Shown: positions 53,796 through 63,394, counted from the stretch's first letter. The stretch: DNA of 64,000 nt from Enterobacter sp. 638 (GCF_000016325.1 NC_009425.1:1-64000); one strand, 5' to 3'. The notes: a model not told the origin generated them from the sequence alone. Numbers and translations: made by a program.

Positions 53796-56700
53796 TAGCT
53801 TTTGATACTCCCGCTATCCAGCCAGTAGTGCGTCTCGCTGAGACCGTTACCGACCATAGTGTTCAACTGGAAGGCCACGTCTTTGCGGTTGTAGTTGCGA
53901 CGGGCATGATCCGTCTCGAGGGATTCAATGCGGAACTTCTCGGGACTGACCGCCTCGATGCCGTTGCGTGGGCGTCCCTGCTCGGCGGTGAGTTCGATGC
54001 GCATCATGGCATCCCCGGCCAGCTCGCTCGCGAGGTTAGGGTTGGCGATTTTCAGCGTGTAAAGTGCAGAGGCAGGCCAGCGCTCGTTATCAAGCTGGCG
54101 GAAACCAATGCGCACTTCGCCACGCGCGTCAAAGCTTTGCCCCTGCGGAAGCTGGAACGCCGGCGCGTCGAGATCGATATCGCGATAAAAGACGTTGCTG
54201 TCTTTGATCAGGTTGTTGCCGTCCAGCATGCCGAGATAGCGGATGGTGGAATAAGGCACAAAGTTCTGGGTGCGGAAGAAGAAGCTGCTCAACCGCGAGT
54301 TCTCTGCCAACAGGTACAGCATCGCCCCAACCGAAGCGGTAGATTTCGGGTCGTCGATACAGCCTTTCTTGTTGAACGGATACCAGCCACCGGTCTCATA
54401 GCCATGCAGAGGCAGCACGCGCGATGGCGGCACCGGCTGAAGCTGGCGGATCAGCGCCTGAATCCCCGGGAGACGCGACGGACGACCCGTCAGCAGCAGC
54501 ACGTCGCAGTTATAGTGCCAGAGCACTTCGCACAGGGCGCGCAGGCTGTGGCAGATGTTCATGCGGCCACTGCGTGGGTTAATGAATTCGTTGTGCAGGT
54601 TGGCCAGATCGATCTCCAGCGGCACATCGAGAATAGAGAAGAGCGCTTCGCTGGACAGTTGACCCATGCGCACCACGTCATTCACGTAGTCCTGCACTTT
54701 TTGCGTCGGCATGTTTTCGGTCAGCAGATCGCGGAACGTGAAGCTGAGCTGCTCGCGGCCGCTCTCCGGCGAATACTCTTCATAGCGATGCAGGATCGCC
54801 AGCGCCAGTGGGGCGAAGATCTGCAGGGTCAGCTGCTGACGCAGAACCTGCTTGCCCGCCTCGATGGATTCGCTGCCAAACAGCTGCGACATCATCGATT
54901 CTGCGGTCATATCGCTATGGCCAACCTTCACGATCGCGGCTTTCACAGCCGGTTGCAGGTACAGGCGGATCACATCCAGCAGGATGTCGTCTCCCGCCAC
55001 TTTGAAGCCTTCGCGGAACAGCTGTTTTGGCGTGATACGGACGTTGATGCCTTCGCCGTCATCCAGCGTATAGCGCGAGATCACCAGGTCAGTGGTGCCG
55101 CCGCCAATATCAATGGAGGCCACCTTCAGGCTGCGCGGCGCGTTTGCGGCAGGGGCGTTGTCCGGGCGACGGGTCGCCGCAAAGAACTCATCGGTACGCC
55201 CACCAAAGTAGGTCTGGGTTTCGTTGTACAGATAGACCAGCTGTCCGCAGGTGGCTTCGTCCCACTTCACGTGAACGCCAGGTCGCGGATGTTTCAGCTG
55301 TTCGTTGTCTTCACTTTCGTCGTCCATCTCCTCCCAGCCCAGCGCTTTCCACACCAGACGGATGGCATCCAGCATGCATTGCTCAAAGATGGCGCGTTCA
55401 GGTTTTGGCATCGCGGGCGGGACGGTCATGATCACATTGCGCAAGCGGCGCGGCGTGCTGGCGTGGTTCATCTTCAGACGCTGCGCCGGGCTGTTGATCT
55501 GCATCAGCGCCTGGCTCAGGACTTCAGAGAGCATCATGGTCATTAACGAGCTGCGGCTGTAAACCGGGGAGAAGACCGGCATCCTCTCATCTTCAGGCAG
55601 ACGAATCAGCAGCTTGCCCTGGTCGTTAAGCATGTACAGCAGCGGGGCGGCGGTGGCGAGCGGCTCGCGATCGGATTTGACGAACGCCTGGCTGAAACGC
55701 CAGCCGGGGGAGTAAGGCTGGTCGTCCCACAGATAGCGTTTCGGGCTGGAGATCCCGGTTGAGCCTTCTGTTCCCAGGCGCTGTGCTGCCATGCGGAAGG
55801 CCTCATCGCCCACGCGGCCAATGGTCGGCCAGGTGAAGGCGTCGCTGCGTCCGCTTTTCAGCGAAAAGTCCTGCTTGCCAAACTCGGCCTGCGCAAACTC
55901 CAGGCGGCTGTCGAAGGGTTCGTTGTAGACGTTTTGCGGCTGGCTTAAGTCGCGAAGTTGCAGCTGGTAAAGCTGGGACAGACCTTTGTTGTCGTCGCGG
56001 TGCTCTTCAATCAGGATTCCGCAACTGCGGGAGTTGCCGATATCCAGCACCAAATCAACCGGAATGGCCGAGTCGCGGATCTTCACGTCATTGACCTGCA
56101 CTTCCGGGATGGCCACGGTGGCATCAAGGATATTCAGCAGGTTGAGGTAGTGCGCCTGGTGCTCTTTTTGCCCCAGTTTTTCATCAATATCTTCCGCATG
56201 CTGGCGCAGCACGTCGCGCGCCTGGGTGCTGAACACTTCACGCAACCACTCGTCTACCCACGGGAGGGTCAGGAAATCGCCCATCTCGTGCGGGTGCAGG
56301 GCCAGCGCAAAACCGGCGCCAGAGCGCACGTCATCTTCGCTGGGAGCCAGATATTGCGTGTTATCGCGATCCGGGAAAATTTTGGTATCGAAGATCAGGA
56401 TCGCGCGCCAGGTGTTGCCCTTCTCGTCGGGTTCTGCCAGCTCGTGGAACTGCACGCGCGCCCAGTTGGTTGGCCCGTGTGCAAACGCACGCGGCGGGTT
56501 AAAGCGGAAGAAGGGCAGCGGGAGCCACAGCCCCTGATAGAGGTGCAGTGACTCTTCCGTGGTCAGAGAGTAATCCGACTCAGCAAATTGTGGCGCGGCA
56601 TTATCTGCCGCCGGGATTTGCAGTTTATCTTCGCGTTCGTTATAGACCAGGCGCAGGATGGCGCCATCGCCGTTCTGGCGCAAAAAATCACCGTACTCTT

Positions 56701-56797
56701 TACGGGCAGGCAGCGTAAACGCGAAATCCAGGAACTGGATGCCACTGTCACGAATAATTTTGACCTGCTTTTTAAAATCAGTAAGTTCAGCGAGCAT
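53795..56797 (-). CDS. srfB: SrfB-family protein with Hsp70/actin-like ATPase core
   Basis: The 1000-residue protein carries the superfamily motifs in order: phosphate-1 (VDLVLDIGNSRSCGILIEEH, ~250), phosphate-2 (VASIDIGGGTTDLVIS, ~565) and the adenosine motif (CDVLLLTGRPSRLPGIQALI, ~770). The spacing is wider than in DnaK because of insertions. SrfB is widely annotated as a virulence factor, with no proven function. It begins directly after the srfA stop (TAAATG). An ATP-dependent switch or filament-forming protein in the cytoplasm is the simplest reading. Confidence 0.92.
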   Translation of the reverse strand: MLAELTDFKKQVKIIRDSGIQFLDFAFTLPARKEYGDFLRQNGDGAILRLVYNEREDKLQIPAADNAAPQFAESDYSLTTEESLHLYQGLWLPLPFFRFNPPRAFAHGPTNWARVQFHELAEPDEKGNTWRAILIFDTKIFPDRDNTQYLAPSEDDVRSGAGFALALHPHEMGDFLTLPWVDEWLREVFSTQARDVLRQHAEDIDEKLGQKEHQAHYLNLLNILDATVAIPEVQVNDVKIRDSAIPVDLVLDIGNSRSCGILIEEHRDDNKGLSQLYQLQLRDLSQPQNVYNEPFDSRLEFAQAEFGKQDFSLKSGRSDAFTWPTIGRVGDEAFRMAAQRLGTEGSTGISSPKRYLWDDQPYSPGWRFSQAFVKSDREPLATAAPLLYMLNDQGKLLIRLPEDERMPVFSPVYSRSSLMTMMLSEVLSQALMQINSPAQRLKMNHASTPRRLRNVIMTVPPAMPKPERAIFEQCMLDAIRLVWKALGWEEMDDESEDNEQLKHPRPGVHVKWDEATCGQLVYLYNETQTYFGGRTDEFFAATRRPDNAPAANAPRSLKVASIDIGGGTTDLVISRYTLDDGEGINVRITPKQLFREGFKVAGDDILLDVIRLYLQPAVKAAIVKVGHSDMTAESMMSQLFGSESIEAGKQVLRQQLTLQIFAPLALAILHRYEEYSPESGREQLSFTFRDLLTENMPTQKVQDYVNDVVRMGQLSSEALFSILDVPLEIDLANLHNEFINPRSGRMNICHSLRALCEVLWHYNCDVLLLTGRPSRLPGIQALIRQLQPVPPSRVLPLHGYETGGWYPFNKKGCIDDPKSTASVGAMLYLLAENSRLSSFFFRTQNFVPYSTIRYLGMLDGNNLIKDSNVFYRDIDLDAPAFQLPQGQSFDARGEVRIGFRQLDNERWPASALYTLKIANPNLASELAGDAMMRIELTAEQGRPRNGIEAVSPEKFRIESLETDHARRNYNRKDVAFQLNTMVGNGLSETHYWLDSGSIKS

Positions 56798-58204
56798 TTA
56801 CTTACTTGCCTCCTGCTTCATCGAAATAGGGAAAAGGGTGTTGGCGTCGTAGCGGCCCTTACAATCCGCAATGTTCTGCGCGCCTGGCGCACACTGAACT
56901 TCAGGCATTTGATAGACCGAGCCATCGGAACATTGGGCTTCACCCTGGTTATTGATCGCCAGATTGCCGGACTGGATGGCCGCATTGACCGCGCCGCGAC
57001 AGGTCACCCCATCGCCCCGCACCATCTGTACTTCGCCTTTGCCGTCGTTGATCTGGTAATTCAGACTGAGCGGCTTACCGGTGCGCTGATCCTGAATGCC
57101 CGCACCGGCGTGCCAGCGTCCGTTTAAGAAGTCGGTATTTCCCTGCGCCAGCGCATCGGTTGGAATCGTCAGCGGTGCTTTCACGCCCGGCAGGCTGTTG
57201 CCGGGAGTGACATCCGGCTGCGTCAGGCCCGGTGTGGCGTCCGGGATGGGCGTTTGTGCTGCGCTTTCTGGCGCCACAGGGTCAACCGGCGACGGATTTT
57301 CTGCGGGCGCTTCATCAGGCAGTGCGGGCGCAGCCGGCGGTTCACCGTTGGCGGGTATCTTGCCATTGGCAGACAGATTCGCTGACGGGAGCGACGAGTC
57401 CGGCAGGCTTGCGCCACTGCCGTTCAGCGACAGACCGTTGCCACCCGTACCGGTTGTTCCAGGGAGGTCGGTGTTGACCGAAGGCATCTTCAGATGCGCA
57501 TCCGGCAAGCCCGGCAGCGTGGCCGAAAAACCTGGGATAGAGAAACCGGGAACACAGCTGCGCAGCAGCAGCATGATCAGCAGGGCCAGCAGCAGCAAGG
57601 GGAGTAACCAGCGCAGCCAGGCGGGCAGCGTCCACCACCATCCCCGCCGTGTGACCGGGCGTTCAGTGAGGGGTTCCGCAACCACCGGGGCGGCCGGTGT
57701 AGCAACCGCAGGGGCGAGCGGGACGGGCGGGCGCAGGCAATCGAGCGGGTCGACACGGGACGGATGGCGGGCATTAACGAACCCCCAGAAGCTCATGACC
57801 GGTTTACCGCCTACCAGCCAGACATGGTTCTGGTCGGGGAACTGCATTGCCTTCTCCAGCAACTGGCCAAACAGGCGTTGTTCCGGGTTGGAATGCTGGC
57901 TGTATTCAGAACTGAACTGGCGTAAAACGGCGTGGCTGTTTTCCAGTTGACTCAGCGCGGCCTGGCGCTCGCTCTCGGTGGAGGCCGACCAGGGGATCAC
58001 ATCCCCGGTGGCGGGGGCATACCAGTCGATGCGATCGCCGTATTCATTGACCTGCGGAATTGCCAGCGTATCGGCAACCGCGCTCTGTTTTCTCAGACGC
58101 AGTGTTTCGCGAAGTTGCAGTGCGGAAATATGAACTGCCTGACCGTTCTCACCCATTGACTGGTATTTGTCGAGCTTGTCACTGCACAGGAACATCTCTT
58201 TCAC
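56798..58204 (-). CDS. srfA: SrfA-family bitopic membrane protein
   Basis: The GTG at 58204 overlaps the upstream small gene by four bases (GTGA); an ATG nine bases on is an alternative. The 468-residue protein has an N-terminal cytoplasmic domain (ALQLRETLRLRKQ, DRIDWYAPATGDVIPW, HVWLVGGKPVMSFWGFV), a membrane helix near 200-222 (WLLPLLLLALLIMLLLRSC), a long Pro/Ala/Gly linker and a C-terminal domain with paired Cys (GDGVTCRGAV, GEAQCSDGS, VQCAPGAQNIADCKGRYD). The N-terminal domain is related to that of the VWA protein at 58466. The C-terminal part should be periplasmic and disulfide-bonded. Confidence 0.9.
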   Translation of the reverse strand: MKEMFLCSDKLDKYQSMGENGQAVHISALQLRETLRLRKQSAVADTLAIPQVNEYGDRIDWYAPATGDVIPWSASTESERQAALSQLENSHAVLRQFSSEYSQHSNPEQRLFGQLLEKAMQFPDQNHVWLVGGKPVMSFWGFVNARHPSRVDPLDCLRPPVPLAPAVATPAAPVVAEPLTERPVTRRGWWWTLPAWLRWLLPLLLLALLIMLLLRSCVPGFSIPGFSATLPGLPDAHLKMPSVNTDLPGTTGTGGNGLSLNGSGASLPDSSLPSANLSANGKIPANGEPPAAPALPDEAPAENPSPVDPVAPESAAQTPIPDATPGLTQPDVTPGNSLPGVKAPLTIPTDALAQGNTDFLNGRWHAGAGIQDQRTGKPLSLNYQINDGKGEVQMVRGDGVTCRGAVNAAIQSGNLAINNQGEAQCSDGSVYQMPEVQCAPGAQNIADCKGRYDANTLFPISMKQEASK

Positions 58205-58365
58205 GTTGGCCTGCCCTTGCTGGTAATTATTTGGGTTAACTCTGCTTTATTGATATGTACAGCATCCTCGAGGGTGACAAATCGCAAGCGACGTGAATCA
58301 CCTTCCGGGCGGATAAAAAAATGAGCAGAAACATTATCGGCAGGTGACAGTAAACGTTTAGCCAT
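58201..58365 (-). CDS. 54-residue protein overlapping the start of srfA
   Basis: On the minus strand an ATG at 58365 opens 54 codons ending TGA at 58203-58201, which overlaps the srfA GTG by four bases. The product has a credible soluble composition (HFFIRPEGDSRRLRFVTLED, then HINKAELTQIITSKG). The coupling by GTGA matches the tight spacing of the rest of the operon. The ribosome site is weak. I recognise no family. Confidence 0.6.
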   Translation of the reverse strand: MAKRLLSPADNVSAHFFIRPEGDSRRLRFVTLEDAVHINKAELTQIITSKGRPT

Positions 58366-58465
58366 AAATTAAATTTTGCTGGCGGTGGCTGTTACCTGCA
58401 GGTAAAAAAGCGTTAGTTTCTCGCTGAAACGCTGTCGATATTAATCTGTCAAGGCTTTTGATGTA
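58366..58465. other. Gap inside the srf operon with a palindrome
   Basis: One hundred bases between the VWA1 stop and the small gene. It holds a perfect 14-bp palindrome TTACCTGCAGGTAA near 58391-58404, adjacent to a run of A on the plus strand (T on the minus strand is upstream of it, so it is not a standard leftward terminator). It may be an internal regulatory element. Confidence 0.4.
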
Positions 58466-59671
58466 TTAGTCGCAGGCCTCGGGGATATATTCCTTAATTG
58501 CCTGGTTCATCATTTCATTAAATTCATGGGTATTGTTTACGGCATAAACCGACCCCCCGGTCTGGCTGGCAATACAGTTTCCGGCACCGGTATTCATAAT
58601 ATCGACCACGTTGACCTGCAGGCGCGGTTTCTGCTGCTTGAGCTGCTGCGCGACCACGCACGGATCGCCGCCGCAGGTCTCTTCGCCGTCGGTGATGAGC
58701 ACGATGATAGCATCACGATCCACGCCATCGACCAGCTTGCCCGCCTTCTCCAGCGCTTCTGCCAGCGCGGTTTTCCCCACCGGTTGAATGTTATCGATGG
58801 CGTATTTCAGTTCATCGCGCTGGGCAAAAGAAAGGGCTGGCGTCACAGAGACTTGCTGGCAGGTTGCCGCCGATACCAGGCTGATATCCATGTCTTTTGG
58901 CACTTCGTCGATCAGCTGTTTTGCCGAGCGGTGCGCAAGGCTAATACGGCGAGGTTCGCGATCAAAATTCTTTACTGGCCTATCCTGCATCAGACGGCGC
59001 AGCTCATCCGGCGTAATGTCCATACTGATGGACATAGAACCTGATGCATCGAAAATTAACACCATTTCAGGGGCTTGCTGTTTGGTCCGTTTTGCCGGAC
59101 AGATCTGTTTTATCGGCAGCGGTGCTGGCGCAGGCGCACCCTGGACCGGTAATTTTGCCGTCGGCATGCAACCGCGTAGCAAAAGAAACGCCAGCAGCAC
59201 GAGCAATGCCAGCAGTAACCACCACCAACGGCGGCCCTTACTGGCAACCGGCGACACTGGCACGGCGGGGCTTTCGCACCAGGCTGTAATGACTGGCTGA
59301 CCATCAACCACCCAGACGCCGCGCTCATCAGACTGACAACTGGCGAGCGACAACACCTGCATAACGTCGACAGGCGCGGAGTTATTCATCGAGAGCTTTT
59401 GATAAAGTTGGTCAATGACCACTAGCTTTTGCTGTAACAAGACCCGCGCATGCTCTTTTTCTGCAGGTGGAAGCGCGATGAGTGAAACAGGTTGTCCGTT
59501 AATATCGCTGTACCACTCAATCGCACCATCCGAGGCTTGGTGTGGTCTGGCAAATAAATTTTTATAACCAGCAGAGAGATGCTGCTCAACAAGAGAAATA
59601 AAGGAAGGGTAGAGGTTGATATAATTTTGCACAGATTCGCTGTGCTCAACAGTCCTTGTTATTCTAATCAT
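58466..59671 (-). CDS. Membrane-anchored von Willebrand A protein (VWA1)
   Basis: The ATG at 59671 is preferred: the longer frame to 59737 would begin inside a TATAAT box. The 401-residue protein has an N-terminal domain related to that of SrfA (DGAIEWYSDINGQPVSLI, RGVWVVDGQPVITAW), a membrane helix (RWWWLLLALLVLLAFLLLRGC) and a periplasmic VWA domain with a perfect MIDAS (MVLIFDASGSMSISMD) and VILITDGEETCGGDPCV. Two extra Cys pairs lie near the end. It is the first gene of the srf transcription unit. Confidence 0.88.
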   Translation of the reverse strand: MIRITRTVEHSESVQNYINLYPSFISLVEQHLSAGYKNLFARPHQASDGAIEWYSDINGQPVSLIALPPAEKEHARVLLQQKLVVIDQLYQKLSMNNSAPVDVMQVLSLASCQSDERGVWVVDGQPVITAWCESPAVPVSPVASKGRRWWWLLLALLVLLAFLLLRGCMPTAKLPVQGAPAPAPLPIKQICPAKRTKQQAPEMVLIFDASGSMSISMDITPDELRRLMQDRPVKNFDREPRRISLAHRSAKQLIDEVPKDMDISLVSAATCQQVSVTPALSFAQRDELKYAIDNIQPVGKTALAEALEKAGKLVDGVDRDAIIVLITDGEETCGGDPCVVAQQLKQQKPRLQVNVVDIMNTGAGNCIASQTGGSVYAVNNTHEFNEMMNQAIKEYIPEACD

Positions 59672-59736
59672 CGAAATCACTGCGCCATCTGCACAAATCC
59701 ACAGATTAAAATATGAAGGGGAAAAATTAATTTTCA

Positions 59737-59765
59737 ATTATAAGAATGGCTGCAGAAATAGATAA
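59737..59765 (-). promoter_or_regulatory. Putative sigma-70 promoter of the srf operon
   Basis: On the minus strand TATAAT (59742-59737) is preceded by TTATCT 17 bases upstream. Transcription would start near 59730, giving a leader of about 60 bases before the ATG at 59671. Only three -35 positions match the consensus, so an activator may be needed. Confidence 0.5.
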
Positions 59766-59879
59766 CTACTAATTTTAATAGTAAATGCGGAATGACTCCA
59801 CAGAGATATTTGTGCCGTAGGGCTCGATTGTAAAACCTCAATGTAATCGAATATATCCATCCGGGCCAGAGGCTGGGTT

Positions 59880-60238
59880 TGCCGGTATGCTTTGTTGTTG
59901 ATGTTAATCATCCACTGTTAGCGAGAAGCTGATCTTCTTGAGCTTGGGCACGTACGAGAATTACTATGATGATCAAAAGCGACACCGCAAAACCGACCTG
60001 AAACCTCGGGATCGTCTTGCGGACCGTATTCACGGTAACGCGAGAGAAGACGTTGACTCTGACGATCGGAGATACCCTAGTGCCGCGCGGCCATCTGTAT
60101 GGTCTGACACCGGTCGACAACATCCTGAATAATTATGAGTCGGTTCACATTGTTGATCGAGAAAAACTCCGTTCCGTATGCCGTCATTGGTCTCATCCTC
60201 AGAAAGCGGCGATCGCTGTGGTGAGACTGTAGCGCGGA
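59880..60238 (-). pseudogene. N-terminal relic of an ISNCY-family transposase
   Basis: The minus strand reads NNVNRLIIIQDVVDRCQTIQ, then MAARH, a TAG stop, and GISDRQSQRLLSRYREYGP, the helix-turn-helix start of ISNCY-type transposases. After this the frame is lost. No catalytic part remains. Confidence 0.6.
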
Positions 60239-60385
60239 CATGTCTATCTGGTCAGATACGGACATCTCAATTTAGCTATTACAATGTTAGTGCGCATAAC
60301 AAAGATTATGTTAAATGAAAGAATAAAAACATATAAAATCAACACATTACACTTAGCTTTCCGCCCTCATCTTCCCAACATTAGG
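60239..60385. other. Short intergenic stretch
   Basis: About 150 AT-rich bases; no gene seen. Confidence 0.4.
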
Positions 60386-61122
<737 letters not shown>

Positions 61123-61134
61123 GATTGCGCTCCT

Positions 61135-61191
61135 TGTATAGCAATTGCTTTACAAACATAACACACGCAGAACGTATAGCAAACGCTATAC
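61135..61191. promoter_or_regulatory. Two TacA-type operators
   Basis: TGTATAGCAATTGCTTTACA (61135-61154) and GTATAGC-AAAC-GCTATAC (61174-61191) share the GTATAGC arm; the second is perfect. They lie 13-69 bases upstream of the antitoxin ATG. Confidence 0.78.
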
Positions 61192-61243
61192 AAACCCACT
61201 TAAGGTAACCGTAATCTATCTAATATTAAAATGATTACAAGAA

Positions 61244-61744
61244 TTATTCATTTGACTGAAATTCCTGGATAACCACTAATTTTTCAATTGAAAACCAATC
61301 GACTGTGATTTCTTTCTCCTGGAGCCAGTTCTCACTGTGAGGATGCATCCCTGCCAGAATAGAACTTGCTGGAGCCCATGCTTTCACTAAAACTCCACCC
61401 GATCCGAAGTTATTGAACCCACGCGCAAATCCAATGGCAACATTCTCATCGGTCGTCCAACAAAAACCTAACTTTCCAGAATGGTAAGTATCCAGATTTT
61501 CCCCTCGATACAACCACAGTCCCTCTCCTCCATACGCAGGTAACAGTGCACGCAGCACCTTCAATAATTTTCGATCGTTTTTTAGCCGTGAACGAATGAA
61601 ATGCCCACGCTCAATCCATAGAAGATGAAAAGCTTCTTTTAGTTCAGATGTACATTGCCCTTTCCTTGCCCATTTATAAGCAAATGCTGGCCAAGTACCT
61701 TTTCTAAATATCTGCTCCAGTAATATGCGCTCCGGGCTTGGCAC
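61244..61744 (-). CDS. ADP-ribosyltransferase-like protein of unknown target
   Basis: The 166-residue frame starts at a GTG (61744) with no good ribosome site, so the true start may be lost or upstream; the frame is open for eight more codons before a TAA. It contains GEGLWLYRGENL (conserved Arg), KLGFCWTTDENVAIGFARG and a C-terminal LQEKEITVDWFS, which resemble the R, S/T-x-S/T-like and E-x-E steps of the arginine/cholera-toxin-like ART fold. I know similar uncharacterised proteins in enterobacteria. The neighbour is a TacAT pair. Target and activity are unproven. Confidence 0.5.
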   Translation of the reverse strand: MPSPERILLEQIFRKGTWPAFAYKWARKGQCTSELKEAFHLLWIERGHFIRSRLKNDRKLLKVLRALLPAYGGEGLWLYRGENLDTYHSGKLGFCWTTDENVAIGFARGFNNFGSGGVLVKAWAPASSILAGMHPHSENWLQEKEITVDWFSIEKLVVIQEFQSNE

Positions 61745-61822
61745 ATCTCGCTTTGTACTGCTGGGTGTAATTTATCTGAGTGACTATTATCGAGAAGGAT
61801 AATTAAGAAGGTCCGGTTGTAA

Positions 61823-62008
61823 AAACCCATCCGGCGTATCCAGCAGGTAACTGATGAGAGAGGAGTCGCTATTCAGCTTGAAAAAGTGGAGTCACTGTCT
61901 GAAATAATGAAACACAAAGTTATGTCGACCCCGGCAGTTGTCGTTGATGACATCGTTGTACTAACCGGAGGAATACCATCAAGAGACATTATCGAAAGCT
62001 GGCTCTGA
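61823..62008 (+). pseudogene. C-terminal fragment of a thioredoxin-fold protein
   Basis: The frame reads VTDERGVAIQLEKVESLSEI, KHKVMSTPAVVVDDIVVLTG, GIPSRDIIESWL, the second half of small 'redox-active disulfide 2' thioredoxins (cis-Pro in VMSTPAVVV). A stop lies just upstream of 61823 and the CxxC half is missing. Such genes occur in arsenic and other metal islands. Confidence 0.65.
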
Positions 62009-62286
62009 CCTGCAGGCAGGGAAATAATTCCTGTTTGTTCACTGCCTTAAATATCAAGCTCTGATTCCTGCAGGGACACCCGGCAGCCCCCTTTTTTAAT
62101 GAAAAGTTCAGACACCAGAGATGAAGGTGTGCCTTCATCTCTGTCACGGTACTCCGCCACACCAGGTAAAGTTTACAGTTTGATACCTCACTTATCATAG
62201 CCAGTTCAGGTTCGTTTTTTGCTCTCTAACTGCTGGCCGTCTTTCTGCAGTCCCTGTCCATCCTTTATTTATCATATTCCTGACGC
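62009..62286. other. Non-coding stretch
   Basis: About 280 bases without a supported gene. Confidence 0.4.
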
Positions 62287-62474
62287 TTATTCGTTTAAAG
62301 TCTGAAACTTCGCTTCAAGCTCAAGTATTCTGAGACACATCTGCTCAATAAGTTCTGGTGTAATGATTTTTTAAAAATAGCGATGAGTTCAGCATCCGTG
62401 TCATCCATAATTTTTATGGGTTTATCAAATGCAACCAGGCTAAGCAGAGCGAGGGCCAGAAGCTCATCAATCAT
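62287..62474 (-). pseudogene. Small gene with a frameshift at a poly-A run
   Basis: From the ATG at 62474 the minus strand reads MIDELLALALLSLVAFDKPI, IMDDTDAELIAIFKK and reaches a run of six A near 62372-62367. In the frame one base off it continues IITPELIEQMCLRILELEAK, FQTLNE and stops at 62287. One extra A would restore a ~62-residue protein. Unrecognised helical protein. Confidence 0.5.
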
Positions 62475-62691
62475 ATATGTTTATGCATATTTTTACCTTG
62501 ACTGCTGAATTTACACGTTAATAACGTCATTTCTGAATTAAAAAATACCCAGTACAGAAAAAAACAACTTAGCGAATAATTTTCGATATCAAAACCGACC
62601 CCGTTTAGTCCAGATTTTCCTGCTGACGCTCAACTTTTTGTCAGAAAAAGAGCTAATCTTGTATTGCACAAAAAACAAACAGGAGACTGCC
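62475..62691. promoter_or_regulatory. Upstream region of uspF
   Basis: AT-rich, non-coding; must hold the uspF promoter. A strong AGGAG site lies 7 bases before the uspF ATG. No operator was identified. Confidence 0.45.
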
Positions 62692-63126
62692 ATGTACAAA
62701 TCTATTCTGGTACCCATTGATGTTTCTGAGGATGAGCTGACCCGTCAGGTTATTCCATTTGTTCAGGCTCACGCCGTCATAAATATCTCGAAAGTTCACT
62801 TCCTGACCGTTATCCCGTCTTTTCCATATTATTCAACATTAGGACTGGCCTATTCCGTAGAGATGCCAGAGCAAAGAGAATTACAGTTGAAGGCCGAAGA
62901 AAAATTGAATGATATTGTGAAACTATTCAAATTGCCTGAGCTGAAGGTACAAGTGCATGTCGTATCGGGGTCGCCGAAAGATCAGATCCTCAGGCTCGCA
63001 GAGACAATTGAGGCAGATTTAATCATTATCGCTTCGCATCGTCCTGACATCTCTACTTATCTTTTGGGTTCGAATGCTGCAGCTGTTGTCCGCCATGCAA
63101 AATGTCCGGTACTTGTGGTTCGATAA
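62692..63126 (+). CDS. uspF: Universal stress protein UspF-like
   Basis: The ATG at 62692 (AGGAG upstream) gives 144 residues, the length of E. coli UspF (which it matches closely): [86 protein letters not shown]. The G-x2-G-x9-G(S/T) ATP-binding pattern is met by [18 protein letters not shown]. UspF/G-type proteins are linked to fimbria-mediated adhesion and stress resistance. Confidence 0.93.
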   Translation: MYKSILVPIDVSEDELTRQVIPFVQAHAVINISKVHFLTVIPSFPYYSTLGLAYSVEMPEQRELQLKAEEKLNDIVKLFKLPELKVQVHVVSGSPKDQILRLAETIEADLIIIASHRPDISTYLLGSNAAAVVRHAKCPVLVVR

Positions 63127-63270
63127 TGGCACTGAAGCGGGCTGTCTGAACGTGTCCCATTATGAGTCATTTCAGACAGCAAATGGGGTCAATATATGTG
63201 GAAGATATGTATCTCAACGGTGTAAACAGGCACGTCTGAGCCATTTAAGATGGTCTAAAGAGACGTGCCC

Positions 63271-63315
63271 ATGAGTAGTACGCGTTATCCTGAAGAGTTT
63301 AAAATGGTAGTTTAA
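63271..63315 (+). pseudogene. Start of an IS3-family orfA, stopped after 14 codons
   Basis: MSSTRYPEEFKMVV then TAA. The opening is typical of IS3-family OrfA; the rest is missing. A TGTCTGAACGTGTCC-like end lies at 63139-63153. Confidence 0.45.
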
Positions 63316-63394
63316 GAGCGTTAAAAAAAACAAAGAGATTAAATTTTAATCAAATGTGATAGGGTAAGGCACATTCATTGAAAGGTTAATCATC

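Noticed and set aside
53774..55546. A 590-codon open frame on the plus strand opposite srfB
   Set aside because: It mirrors the codon bias of srfB on the opposite strand, has low-complexity His/Gln/Arg-rich composition, no ribosome site and no recognisable domain.
57096..57950. A 284-codon plus-strand frame opposite srfA
   Set aside because: Gly/Ser/Pro-rich mirror of the linker-coding region; no domain.
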